From the NCBI RefSeq assembly GCF_009830285.1, contig NZ_WUQX01000001.1, positions 2,914,501 to 2,978,500 of the forward strand: a stretch of DNA of 64,000 bases, written 5' to 3'. Position numbers and translations under genes: made by a program. Shown here one piece after another: positions 22,674 to 31,552 of the stretch. The notes beneath the pieces are model-generated. The model saw only the letters and a program-made list of their open reading frames with translations. It did no database searches and was not told the origin of the DNA. Origin of the DNA: Sporofaciens musculi (GTDB taxonomy: Bacteria; Bacillota; Clostridia; Lachnospirales; Lachnospiraceae). Position 1 is the stretch's first letter. Each line of letters begins with the position of its first letter.

Positions 22674-25049
22674 ATGAATAAGAAAACATTAAACAAACTA
22701 GAATACAATAAAATAATCGAGTTACTGACAGACCATGCCTCCTCCTTTAGCGGCAAAGAACGATGCAAAAGACTTCGGCCTATGACCCTGCTGGCGGACA
22801 TTAACGCTGCACAGCAGCAGACAGCGGCAGCATTTACCCGAATCGTCAAGAAAGGACGACTCTCTTTTAGCGGGTGCAATCCGGTAAATGATTCCCTGAA
22901 GCGTCTTGAGGTGGGCGCCGCCTTAGGAAGCGGCGAGCTTCTGCGCATCTGCAAGCTCTTAGAGACAGCCGGACGTGCCAAGGCTTACGGAAGGCATGAT
23001 AATAACGATGAAGAAGAAGACTGCCTGGATTCCTTTTTCCAGCAACTTGAGCCAATCAGCCTGCTTACCACAGAGATTCGCAGGTGTATCCTGGAGGAAG
23101 ACGAGTTAAGCGACGACGCCAGCGGGACATTAAAGCACATCCGCCGTTCCATCAGTCAGATGAACGACAAGGTTCATGCCACCCTGTCCGGCATGGTCAA
23201 CGGCTCTCTTCGCTCTTATTTACAGGACCCCATCATTACCATGAGGGGCGACCGCTACTGCATACCGGTAAAGGCAGAATACCGAAGCCAGGTATCCGGA
23301 CTGATCCATGACCAGTCCTCCACAGGCTCTACACTATTTATTGAGCCCATGGCCGTGGTAAAACTGAATAACGATTTGAAAGAGCTCTACGGGAAGGAGC
23401 AGGAGGAGATTCAGGTCATCCTTGCCCGTTTAAGCGAAGATACGGCACAGTATATTGAAGAAATCCGTACAGATTACACCGTACTGGGTGAGCTGGATTT
23501 CATTTTCGCAAGGGGAAGCCTTGCCCTTGATATGAATGCGTCCATGCCAAGCTTTAACACAGAAGGGCGCATCCGCATCCGAGAGGGACGACATCCTCTG
23601 CTGGATAAGCGGCAGGTGGTTCCCATCACCGTCACATTAGGAGATGAGTTTGACCTGCTCATAGTGACAGGGCCCAACACAGGCGGTAAGACCGTCTCCC
23701 TGAAAACAGTGGGCCTATTTACCCTGATGGGCCAGGCCGGACTGCACATTCCAGCCCTAGACCGCTCAGAGCTTGGGGTGTTTGAACAGGTTTACGCAGA
23801 TATCGGGGATGAACAGAGCATTGAGCAGAGCCTCAGCACCTTTTCCTCCCATATGACGAATATTGTTTCCTTCCTCACCCATGTGGATGAGCGCTCTTTA
23901 GTTCTGTTCGACGAACTGGGGGCAGGGACAGACCCTACAGAGGGCGCGGCCCTTGCTACGGCAATCTTAAGCCATCTGCATAACAGAGGCATCCGCACCA
24001 TGGCTACCACCCACTACAGTGAGCTTAAGGTCTACGCCCTTTCTACTGCGGGAGTGGAGAATGCCTGCTGCGAGTTTGATTTGGAGACCCTTCGCCCCAC
24101 ATACCGGCTTCTTCTGGGAATCCCTGGAAAGAGCAACGCATTTGCCATTGCAGGAAAGCTTGGACTGCCAGACTATATTATCGCAGAGGCAAAGACCCAT
24201 TTGACCGAGCAGGATGAGTCCTTTGAGGATCTGCTGACCGATCTTGAGACCAGCAAACGGACCATTCAGAAGGAGCAGGAGGAGATTGCCGCCTACAAAC
24301 GAGAGCTTGAAAGGCTCAAAATGGAGGTGCGTCAGAAGCAGGAGAAATTAGAAGCCCAGAAGGAGCGGATTCTAAGGGAAGCCAATGAGAAGGCCCACGC
24401 CATTTTATCTGACGCCAAGGAGACTGCCGACGAGACCCTGCGTAACTTCCGCAAGTTCGGCAAGGAGAATATTTCCGCCGCAGAGATGGAAAAAGAGCGG
24501 GAGAGACTTCGCAAAAAGATGGCTTCTGTCAGCTCTGGCTTAACCCTTGAGGCCAAGAAGCCCAAGAAGCAGCACAAGCCTTCGGACTTTAAGCTTGGAG
24601 AGACGGTCAAAGTCCTAAGCATGAATCTGAACGGCTCTGTGATTTCCCTTCCTGATTCCAAGGGAAATGTCACCGTCCAGATGGGTATTTTACGCTCACA
24701 GGTTCACATCTCTGATTTGGAGATTATTGAAGAAACTCCCTCCTACTCGGCAAAGCAGATGCACAAGACCTCCAAGGGCAAGATGAAGATGGGCAAATCC
24801 TTCTCCGTCAGCTCAGAGATTAATCTTCTTGGCAAGACTGTAGACGAGGCCATTGCAGAACTGGACAAATATTTAGACGACGCTGCCTTAGCCCACCTTT
24901 CCAACGTCCGTGTGGTTCACGGCAAAGGAACCGGCGCTTTGCGTACCGGCATCCACAATTATCTGAAACGCCAGAAGCATGTGAAGTCTTTCCGGCTGGG
25001 CGCATTCGGTGAGGGAGACGCCGGCGTCACCATCGTAGAACTTAAGTAA
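22674..25049 (+). CDS. mutS2: MutS2 endonuclease/ATPase
   Basis: The 791-aa protein has the MutS2 layout: core and clamp domains, then the ABC ATPase with Walker A GPNTGGKTVSLKTVG, ABC signature region LSTFSSHMTNIVSFL, and Walker B LVLFDELGAGTDPTEG. A long coiled coil follows (EEIAAYKRELERLKMEVRQK). The C-terminal Smr nuclease domain (residues about 715-791) contains EINLLGKTVDEAI and VRVVHGKGTGALR. In Firmicutes it splits collided ribosomes and/or suppresses recombination. It lacks the MutS mismatch-binding domain, as expected. Probably the first gene of an operon with the two-component system, 31 nt downstream. Confidence 0.95.
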   Translation: MNKKTLNKLEYNKIIELLTDHASSFSGKERCKRLRPMTLLADINAAQQQTAAAFTRIVKKGRLSFSGCNPVNDSLKRLEVGAALGSGELLRICKLLETAGRAKAYGRHDNNDEEEDCLDSFFQQLEPISLLTTEIRRCILEEDELSDDASGTLKHIRRSISQMNDKVHATLSGMVNGSLRSYLQDPIITMRGDRYCIPVKAEYRSQVSGLIHDQSSTGSTLFIEPMAVVKLNNDLKELYGKEQEEIQVILARLSEDTAQYIEEIRTDYTVLGELDFIFARGSLALDMNASMPSFNTEGRIRIREGRHPLLDKRQVVPITVTLGDEFDLLIVTGPNTGGKTVSLKTVGLFTLMGQAGLHIPALDRSELGVFEQVYADIGDEQSIEQSLSTFSSHMTNIVSFLTHVDERSLVLFDELGAGTDPTEGAALATAILSHLHNRGIRTMATTHYSELKVYALSTAGVENACCEFDLETLRPTYRLLLGIPGKSNAFAIAGKLGLPDYIIAEAKTHLTEQDESFEDLLTDLETSKRTIQKEQEEIAAYKRELERLKMEVRQKQEKLEAQKERILREANEKAHAILSDAKETADETLRNFRKFGKENISAAEMEKERERLRKKMASVSSGLTLEAKKPKKQHKPSDFKLGETVKVLSMNLNGSVISLPDSKGNVTVQMGILRSQVHISDLEIIEETPSYSAKQMHKTSKGKMKMGKSFSVSSEINLLGKTVDEAIAELDKYLDDAALAHLSNVRVVHGKGTGALRTGIHNYLKRQKHVKSFRLGAFGEGDAGVTIVELK

Positions 25050-25080
25050 CTCCGGTAAACACATATAGGAGACAGCATAA

Positions 25081-25785
25081 ATGGTAAATAAACAAAAAAT
25101 ATTAATCGTAGACGATGACGAGAACATAGCCGAACTGATTTCTTTGTATCTGACCAAAGAATGTTTTGACACAATGATGGTGCATGACGGAGAGAAAGCC
25201 CTAATCGCCCACGATACCTACCAACCTAACCTGATACTCTTAGATTTGATGCTTCCGGGCATCGACGGCTACCAGGTATGCCGCGAGCTTCGGACCAGAT
25301 CTAACGTACCGATTATCATGCTATCGGCAAAGGGTGAGGTCTTTGACAAGGTACTGGGACTGGAGCTAGGCGCAGACGACTATATTATGAAGCCTTTCGA
25401 TTCCAAGGAGATGGTTGCCCGCGTCAAGGCGGTTCTCCGCCGTTACCAGGTAACGCCTAAGCAGGAGGATGCCCCTGAGAATAAGGGGAAATGTGTGGAG
25501 TACCCTGGCATTTCCATTAACCTTACCAACTATTCTGTTCTGGTGGACAACACCCAGGTGGATATGCCCCCCAAGGAGTTAGAGCTTCTGTATTTCCTTG
25601 CCGCCTCCCCCAACCAGGTATTTACGCGGGAACAGCTTCTTGACCAGATTTGGGGCTATGAGTATATTGGGGATACCCGCACCGTAGACGTCCATATCAA
25701 GCGGCTGCGGGAGAAAATCAAAGACCATGGCTCATGGAGCCTCAGCACAGTCTGGGGCATTGGCTACAAGTTTGAGGTCAAATAA
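25081..25785 (+). CDS. OmpR/PhoB-family response regulator
   Basis: A 234-aa protein. The receiver domain (1-120) has acidic residues at DDDEN, phospho-acceptor Asp55 (LILLDLMLPGIDG), a switch Ser in IIMLSAKGE and Lys in YIMKPFD. The C-terminal winged helix (140-234) has FTREQLLDQIWGYEYIGDTR and the recognition segment VDVHIKRLREKI. It is activated by the kinase encoded 36 nt downstream and should bind direct repeats as a dimer. AGGAGA precedes the ATG. The stimulus cannot be read from the sequence; the kinase's ligand domain is not diagnostic. Confidence 0.93.
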   Translation: MVNKQKILIVDDDENIAELISLYLTKECFDTMMVHDGEKALIAHDTYQPNLILLDLMLPGIDGYQVCRELRTRSNVPIIMLSAKGEVFDKVLGLELGADDYIMKPFDSKEMVARVKAVLRRYQVTPKQEDAPENKGKCVEYPGISINLTNYSVLVDNTQVDMPPKELELLYFLAASPNQVFTREQLLDQIWGYEYIGDTRTVDVHIKRLREKIKDHGSWSLSTVWGIGYKFEVK

Positions 25786-25821
25786 ACAGGCAAATGAAAT
25801 CACAAAGGAGTATGAGACCAC

Positions 25822-27228
25822 ATGCGCAGTACATTATATCTGAAATTCGTAATCGTATACGTCATATTCGGATTCCTCAGCATTTTTATTGTGGCGACCC
25901 TGACATTTAACCTGACAGAAAGCCCCCTGGAAATTGAGATGGCTACCTCCCTCTACCGAGAGGCGAATCTTTTTGCCAACCACTATCTCCCCTCCTACTT
26001 TTCGGAGGGGGTGGACGACTCCCAGGTACACCTACAGTTGTCCGGCATCGAGATACAGTTGGAGGCAGCCGTGTGGTTTGTTGACAAGGACGGTGTCATG
26101 ATTTCCTCTGCGGTATCAGAGGAATATCCCTCAGCCCCCTATGAGATTGAAGCTTTTGACCCTGTGGAGAGCAAAGGAAGCCAGTACCAAATAGGCGATT
26201 ATCATGAATATTTTGAGGAGGATGTGATTACCGTCATTGCTCCGGTGGTCTACAGCTACTCCCCCAAAGGCTACCTGCTGATTCACAAATATGTTTCTGA
26301 TTCCCTAAAGCCTCAGAAAATCCTGCTTCGGGCTTCGGTCATTACCGTGTTTGTCATTTATATTCTCTCCTTCATGGTACTCCTTGCCTTCCAGTATTTT
26401 GTCTATCTGCCCCTGCGCAAGATTACAGAGGCAGCCACTCAGTATGCCTTGGGCAATCTGGAATACGAGATACCGGTAAACACCGAGGATGAGATGGGAT
26501 ATCTGTCCGCCTCGCTGAACTATATGTCCTCACAGCTTCGGGACATGGAGGATTATCAGAAAAAGTTTGTGGCAAATGTGTCCCATGATTTCCGCTCTCC
26601 TCTGACCTCCATCAAAGGATACGTGGAGGCTATGGCAGACGGTACCATCCCGCCTGAGCTTCATGAGAAATATCTGAAGATTATTTTATTTGAGACAGAA
26701 CGTCTGACGGATCTGACCCAGGACCTTTTGACTCTGAATGAATTTGACACAAAAAACATGCTGTTGAATAAGGAGGTTTTTGACATTCACGAGATGATCC
26801 GGAATGTGGCGGCCTCTTTTGAAGGAACCTGTAAACAGAAAAAGATTTCCATCGAGGTCATTTTTCCGCCAAAGAAGCTGACCGTCAATGGGGATAAACG
26901 GAAAATCCAGCAGGTTCTATATAACCTTTTAGACAATGCCATCAAGTTCAGCGAGCCTGATTCCGTGGTTACGATTGAGACTACGGAGCGTGGCGAAAAG
27001 GTTTACACCTCGGTCAAGGACGACGGCATTGGAATACCGCGGACTTCACTGAATAAAATCTGGGAGCGTTTCTACAAATCAGACCTCTCCCGCGGGAAGG
27101 ATAAGAAGGGGACTGGACTTGGACTTGCCATTGTCAAGGAGGCGATTCAGGCCCATGGGGAGAATATTAATGTGGTCAGCACAGAAGGAGTCGGGACGGA
27201 ATTTATCTTCTCCCTGCCCAGAGGATAA
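25822..27228 (+). CDS. Membrane sensor histidine kinase
   Basis: A 468-aa kinase with TM1 at about 9-28, an extracytoplasmic sensor region of about 140 residues, TM2 at about 171-193 and HAMP at 195-247. HisKA has the phospho-His at 255 (NVSHDFRSPLTSIKGYVEAM). The HATPase has an N box (QVLYNLLDNAIKF), a G1 box (DDGIGIP) and a G2 box (GTGLGLAIVKE). It phosphorylates the regulator encoded just upstream. AAAGGAG precedes ATG 25822. Its last codons lie within the terminator stem-loop, so this gene ends the mutS2-regulator-kinase operon. Confidence 0.93.
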   Translation: MRSTLYLKFVIVYVIFGFLSIFIVATLTFNLTESPLEIEMATSLYREANLFANHYLPSYFSEGVDDSQVHLQLSGIEIQLEAAVWFVDKDGVMISSAVSEEYPSAPYEIEAFDPVESKGSQYQIGDYHEYFEEDVITVIAPVVYSYSPKGYLLIHKYVSDSLKPQKILLRASVITVFVIYILSFMVLLAFQYFVYLPLRKITEAATQYALGNLEYEIPVNTEDEMGYLSASLNYMSSQLRDMEDYQKKFVANVSHDFRSPLTSIKGYVEAMADGTIPPELHEKYLKIILFETERLTDLTQDLLTLNEFDTKNMLLNKEVFDIHEMIRNVAASFEGTCKQKKISIEVIFPPKKLTVNGDKRKIQQVLYNLLDNAIKFSEPDSVVTIETTERGEKVYTSVKDDGIGIPRTSLNKIWERFYKSDLSRGKDKKGTGLGLAIVKEAIQAHGENINVVSTEGVGTEFIFSLPRG

Positions 27229-27246
27229 TGGGCAGGGTTCTTTTTA
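27212..27246 (+). terminator. Intrinsic terminator after the histidine kinase
   Basis: CCCTGCCC (27212-27219), a 10-nt loop containing the TAA stop, and GGGCAGGG (27230-27237) form an 8-bp GC-rich stem followed by TTCTTTTTAT. The stem overlaps the 3' end of the coding sequence. It also separates the convergent amidase gene. Confidence 0.85.
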
Positions 27247-27253
27247 TGCCTTC

Positions 27254-28006
27254 CTACTTCACAATTACGGTCGGGAAGCCCGCCTGTTTTAGACGCTGCT
27301 CCATCTGTACCGCATCGTCCATGTCGTCAAAATCTCCGACCTGGACTCTAAGATAGGGACCAGAATCGTCAATATATGCGGGGAAGCCTTTCTCAAGAAG
27401 TTCGTTTAACAATCTTTCTGCATATCTGCGGTTGCGGAATGCGCCTACCTGGACGCGGTAATCTTCGTCTTTTATGATTCCCTGCGAGTCCAAAGTGTCT
27501 AAGACGCCTGCTGCGATTGCCTGTGCAATATCCTGAAAATTTTCGTCAAACAACTGATTATCCACATCTGAGTTAATGAATCCGGCTTCCACCAGAAGCG
27601 CCGGCATGTTGGTTCTTCTAAGTACTGCCAGATTGGGGCGTTCCTTCACTCCAAGATTCACGAAGCCAACAGCCTCTAACTGGTCGTTGATGTCCTGTGC
27701 CATCTGATATTTCAGCCCTGACAAATCGTACACCAGTGTTTCCACACCTGATACCTCGTTATCTGTGGGAAATGAATTCCTGTGGATGGACAGGAAAAGG
27801 TCAACTCCCGCCTGGTTTGCTTCCATTGCTTTCTGAATGGGTGTCTCGAATACATCTGTGGTCCTGGTATATTCTACGTCAATTCCATGGTTCTGGAGGA
27901 TTTCACCTACCGCAAGGGTCAGACGCAGTGCGTCGTCCTTCTCCTGGCGTCCGTTGTAAACTGCGCCGGGATCGCTTCCGCCATGTGCTGATTGTAGTTT
28001 ACGCAA
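27254..28006 (-). pseudogene. N-acetylmuramoyl-L-alanine amidase with SPOR domain, 5' end cut by mobile region
   Basis: The sequence encodes most of an Amidase_3 zinc domain and a C-terminal SPOR peptidoglycan-binding domain (YRVQVGAFRNRRYAERLL...). Zinc ligands remain in SAHGGSDPGA, NGRQEKDD and LFLSIHRNSF. The expected start of the domain (signal peptide and strand before DPGHGG) is replaced by non-homologous codons reading RKLQSA from TTG 28006. The junction falls within or just before the conserved GHGGSDPG motif, about 50 nt from a serine recombinase gene, so integration cut the gene. The missing 5' part should be at the far end of the inserted DNA. Confidence 0.8.
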
Positions 28007-28057
28007 ATTGTGATATGTATTCCCCAGTATATATGGGGAGTTAGAAATGTATTGAGA

Positions 28058-29563
28058 TTAGATAGCCTTTTTCTCCAAGTCCTCACAGTAAACGCTTGAA
28101 AATAAATGTTCCAGCTCATTTCCGAAGTTGTATGAGATTTTAAGTTTGCGGTTTTCATAAACTGTTATCTGGTCTATCATTTCCACAATAATATCTCTGT
28201 CTAATTCTTCAATGTCTTTCAGTTCCAACAACCGCCTTAACCACGGTGTTTCAAAAACATCTTCTGTTACACTTTCCTTTTTCTTTTCTTCCAGCGTTAC
28301 AATCTGTTTGGAGTAAAGCGTTTCTTTTTGTTGATAGTCCTCTCGATAAGAAAGAAATTCTTCTTTAGAAATCAGTTCGTCTTTGTAATCTTCATAAATT
28401 GACTTTTTCAACTTCTTCACTCTTTCAAGCTCTGCTTTTAACTTTGTCAGTTCTATGTCTGTTGATTTTCTGATTTTTGTTGCTGTGAAAGATTGTGATT
28501 TTACAAGTTCCTGCAAGTTCTCTACATTGCGGATAATCTGCTTTAAATCTCCCAGCACAATATCATTCAATACTTGAAACGGGAGCGTGTGCGGAGTGCA
28601 ATAATCTTTTCCACTTCTTTTGTAAGTTCCACAATAGAATGAATAGGACTTACTTCCGTCAGCACGTCGCCAGAAATTTTTCATCATTGCCCGACCACAA
28701 TCACCACACTTAATAAAACCTGCAAAGATATTTTTATTTGTTTCTAAATCAATATCCCTATGCTTTTTCGTCAGCAGTTTTTGTACCTTATCCCACAGTT
28801 GACGGTCTATAATCGGTTCATGTGTATTTTCAACCCTTATCCAGTTTTCTTTCTCAACTGGACGCTGTTTGCTTCTCATACGTTGATGTTTCTTTCCTTG
28901 TACCATGTTTCCAATATAAAGCTCATTTTGTAACATCACTTTAATCGTGGAATACGTCCAATAAGAAGTTTTCTCTAAACGGTTGCAATTTTTGTAGTTT
29001 TCGCCGTTGAGCTTTTTATATTCCGACGGACAAAGGATACCCTCTGCATTTAGTATTTTTGCAATGCTTTGTTTTCCTATTCCTTGTGCATACATATTAA
29101 ATACTCTTTTTACAATTTCGGACGCATATTCATCAATCACAAGTTTATTCTTATTTGCAGGAGATTTCTTATAACCATAACTTGTAAAAGCTCCGATAAA
29201 TTCTCCTGCTTTCTGCTTTGATTTTACTGTCGCTTGAATTTTATTAGAAATATCTCTGGCATACTGTTCGTTGAATATATTTTTAATAGGAAGTAACATA
29301 TCGTATGCCTGCTTCATACTATCAATATTATCTGTTACAGAAATAAAACGAACATTAAGCTCTGGAAATATTCTTTCCAAATATCGCCCCGTATCAATGT
29401 AATCTCGTCCGAAACGGGAAAGGTCTTTTACAACAACACAATTTACCTTGCTATCTTCAATGTCAGCAATCATTCTATGAAAATCTGGTCTATTAAAAGC
29501 TGACGTTAGATAACGATACTTTTGAAAACACTGGAAAATCAAGGTTTTTCGAGCGACGGACAA
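28058..29563 (-). pseudogene. Large serine recombinase, N-terminal catalytic part missing
   Basis: Visible are the end of the resolvase domain (SAFNRPDFHRMIADIEDSKV, VVKDLSRFGRDYIDTGRYLE), the Recombinase domain (GAFTSYGYKKSPANKN), a zinc ribbon (CGDCGRAMM) and a long C-terminal coiled coil (LTKLKAELERVKKLKKSIYE). The first roughly 60 residues, including the catalytic Ser and an Arg, are absent. The 28 or so codons before SAFNRPDF are not homologous. Truncation is at about 29475-29490. It cannot catalyse strand exchange alone. Its position beside the amidase junction suggests that it mediated that integration before being cut. Confidence 0.78.
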
Positions 29564-29599
29564 GCAGGGTATTGTACTAAAAACTGAATACGACGCAGA

Positions 29600-29648
29600 A
29601 GCGGCGTTTCTTACTCTCTACATGGGAGAACAGGAACGCCGCTTTTTT
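29600..29648 (+). terminator. Intrinsic terminator upstream of the ICE initiator gene
   Basis: AGCGGCGTT (29600-29608) pairs with AACGCCGCT (29635-29643), followed by a T-run. It insulates the ICE's first genes from upstream transcription. Confidence 0.6.
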
Positions 29649-29658
29649 CATGCCCTTT

Positions 29659-29770
29659 GTTACGCAGTAGGGGCAGAAAAAGCCTTGCTACAAGCGGTTT
29701 TGCGGGTGTGTATCTGGCGCGGCAAGGGATTTATACCTTATTCCCCGAAACCGCGCTTCTACTGCGTAAC
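29659..29770. repeat. Long inverted repeat upstream of repA-like gene
   Basis: GTTACGCAGTAG (29659-29670) and CTACTGCGTAAC (29759-29770) are perfect 12-bp inverted repeats. Inside them AAGCGGTTT (29692-29700) roughly matches the complement of GAAACCGCGCTT (29747-29758), so the 112 bp can fold into one long interrupted hairpin. It is 27 bp from the initiator gene. It could be a replication origin, transfer origin or structured leader. Confidence 0.5.
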
Positions 29771-29797
29771 AAATCCAAAGCAAAGGAGCTATGAACT

Positions 29798-30781
29798 ATG
29801 GCAGTTTTCAGAGTGGAACGGAACAAGGGCTACACCGTAATGAGCAACCACCACCTACGCAACAAGGAGCTTTCCCTAAAGGCAAAGGGGCTGTTGTCGC
29901 AAATGCTGTCACTCCCCGAAGATTGGGACTACACCTTGAAAGGCTTATCCCTTATCAACCGGGAGAAGATAGACGCTATCCGCGAAGCCATTAAGGAGCT
30001 TGAACGCGCCGGGTATATCGTCCGTTCAAGGGAGCGCGACGAGAAAGGATGCTTGCGGGGCGCGGACTATGTGATATTCGAGCAGCCGCAGCCGCCTACG
30101 CCGGATTTACCTACATTGGAAAATCCAACATTGGATAATCCAACGCAGGAAAAACCAACATTGGAAAAACCTACGTTGGAAAATCCAACGCAATTAAATA
30201 AAGATATACAAAGAACTGACTTACCAAAAAAAGAAAAAATAATTACTGATGAACAAAGTACCCATTCCATTCCTATCCTTTCCCCTACCCCCTCTCCTTG
30301 CAGAGAAGCGGCTACGCCGCCGGAACGGAAAGGAACGGAAGCGACAGCACAGAGCGCAGTTGATATATACCGGGAAATCATCAAGGACAATATCGACTAC
30401 CACATTCTCAAACAGGACATGAAGTTTGACAGTGACAGGCTTGACGAGATTGTAGACCTCATGCTTGAAACCGTATGCACCGCCAGAAAGCGGGTACGGA
30501 TTGCAGGGGACGACTACCCGGCAGAGCTTGTGAAATCTAAGTTTATGAAACTGGACGGCGAGCATATCCGCTTTGTGCTTGACTGTATGCGGGAGAACAC
30601 AACGAAAATCCGCAACATCAAGCAATATCTGAAAGCAGCCCTTTTCAACGCCCCGTCCACTATCGGCAATTATTACACTTCCCTTGTCGCCCATGACATG
30701 GCAAGCGGCGCACTGTCACCGAAGAAGCCGCAGTACGGCGACCCGGACTATTATTCATGCAACGAGGGCGAAAGCCTGTAA
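29798..30781 (+). CDS. ICE replication-initiator-like protein (RepA/DnaD-like helix-turn-helix)
   Basis: A 327-aa protein. The N-terminal domain (about 1-95) is a winged helix: NHHLRNKELSLKAKGLLSQM, then NREKIDAIREAIKELERAGY. The middle is a low-complexity linker with six or more repeats of PTLENPT/PTQEKPT. The C-terminal domain (about 190-300) is helical (DYHILKQDMKFDSDRLDEIV). This pattern is shared by initiator-like proteins at the left end of Tn1549/CTn-type elements. AAGGAG precedes ATG 29798. It heads the conjugation operon on the plus strand. Confidence 0.8.
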   Translation: MAVFRVERNKGYTVMSNHHLRNKELSLKAKGLLSQMLSLPEDWDYTLKGLSLINREKIDAIREAIKELERAGYIVRSRERDEKGCLRGADYVIFEQPQPPTPDLPTLENPTLDNPTQEKPTLEKPTLENPTQLNKDIQRTDLPKKEKIITDEQSTHSIPILSPTPSPCREAATPPERKGTEATAQSAVDIYREIIKDNIDYHILKQDMKFDSDRLDEIVDLMLETVCTARKRVRIAGDDYPAELVKSKFMKLDGEHIRFVLDCMRENTTKIRNIKQYLKAALFNAPSTIGNYYTSLVAHDMASGALSPKKPQYGDPDYYSCNEGESL

Positions 30782-30812
30782 CCACCCACAACCACAAAAG
30801 GAGGATTTTATT

Positions 30813-31034
30813 ATGGCACAGAAAATGACAGGAGCATTGGTATTTGACGAGCGCACCGACCGTTACGACATCCGCTTTGACTTAAACAGCTACTACGGGG
30901 GCTTGCATTGCGGCGAGTGCTTTGACGTATTCGTGCGGGGCAAGTGGAAGCCGACCCGGATTGAGTACGGCGACAACTGGTATCTTGTGGGTATCAGAGC
31001 CGAGGACTTGAACGGGCTGCGGGTGCGTATCTGA
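30813..31034 (+). CDS. DUF5348 family protein, 73 aa
   Basis: A short all-beta protein: GALVFDERTDRYDIRFDLNS, HCGECFDVFVRGKWKPTRIE and WYLVGIRAEDLNGLRVRI. It corresponds to the DUF5348 family, found almost only in conjugative elements, between the initiator and PcfB genes as here. AAAGGAGG precedes ATG 30813. Its role is unknown; it is probably cytoplasmic and expressed with the transfer genes. Confidence 0.75.
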   Translation: MAQKMTGALVFDERTDRYDIRFDLNSYYGGLHCGECFDVFVRGKWKPTRIEYGDNWYLVGIRAEDLNGLRVRI

Positions 31035-31075
31035 CCGCCGCCCCATAAAGAAAAGCGAAAGGAGGACGCGAGAAA

Positions 31076-31552
31076 TTGCAGGACGAAGTAAACGAAAAGA
31101 CCATAGCCCTTTACATCAAGACCGGGAAGCTGACCGCCCAGACGCTCCAAAAGGCAATGAAAGCCATACTGTCAAAGGGAAAAAAGCAGCTTTCCAAACC
31201 GCCACAGGGCAAGCAGAGCTTAAAGCAGCTTATGAAGCAGAACGCGGGCGTTTCCAACATTGAGATTACCGAGGGCAATATCAAAGCCTTTGAGAGTACG
31301 GCGAAAAAGTACGGTATCGACTTTGCGCTGAAAAAGGACGCGACGGAAAGCCCGCCCCGCTATCTGGTTTTCTTCAAGGGGCGGGACGCGGACGTGCTGA
31401 CCGCAGCCTTTAAGGAATTTTCCGCAAAAAAGCTGACACAGGAGAAAAAGCCCTCAATCCGAAAGCTGCTCTCTACCCTCAAAGAAGCTGCACAGGGCAG
31501 AAACGCGGAACGGGCAAAGGTCAAGAACAAGGACAGGGAGGTATCGCTATGA
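31076..31552 (+). CDS. PcfB-family (DUF3801) conjugation protein
   Basis: The 158-aa protein starts at TTG 31076 after GAAAGGAGG. It contains TAQTLQKAMKAILSKGKKQL, a basic middle, and YGIDFALKKDATESPPRYLV followed by FFKGRDADVLTAAFKEF. This matches PcfB/DUF3801 proteins, which act with the VirD4-like coupling protein and relaxase at the cytoplasmic face. The stop overlaps the start of virD4 by 4 nt (ATGA), as expected for partner genes. Confidence 0.8.
   Translation: MQDEVNEKTIALYIKTGKLTAQTLQKAMKAILSKGKKQLSKPPQGKQSLKQLMKQNAGVSNIEITEGNIKAFESTAKKYGIDFALKKDATESPPRYLVFFKGRDADVLTAAFKEFSAKKLTQEKKPSIRKLLSTLKEAAQGRNAERAKVKNKDREVSL

Noticed and set aside
30100-30185. Short repeats that might be a CRISPR or iteron array
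   Set aside because: The repeats (CCAACATTGGA-like) are in frame with the PTLENPT linker of the RepA-like protein and vary by codon, so they are coding repeats.
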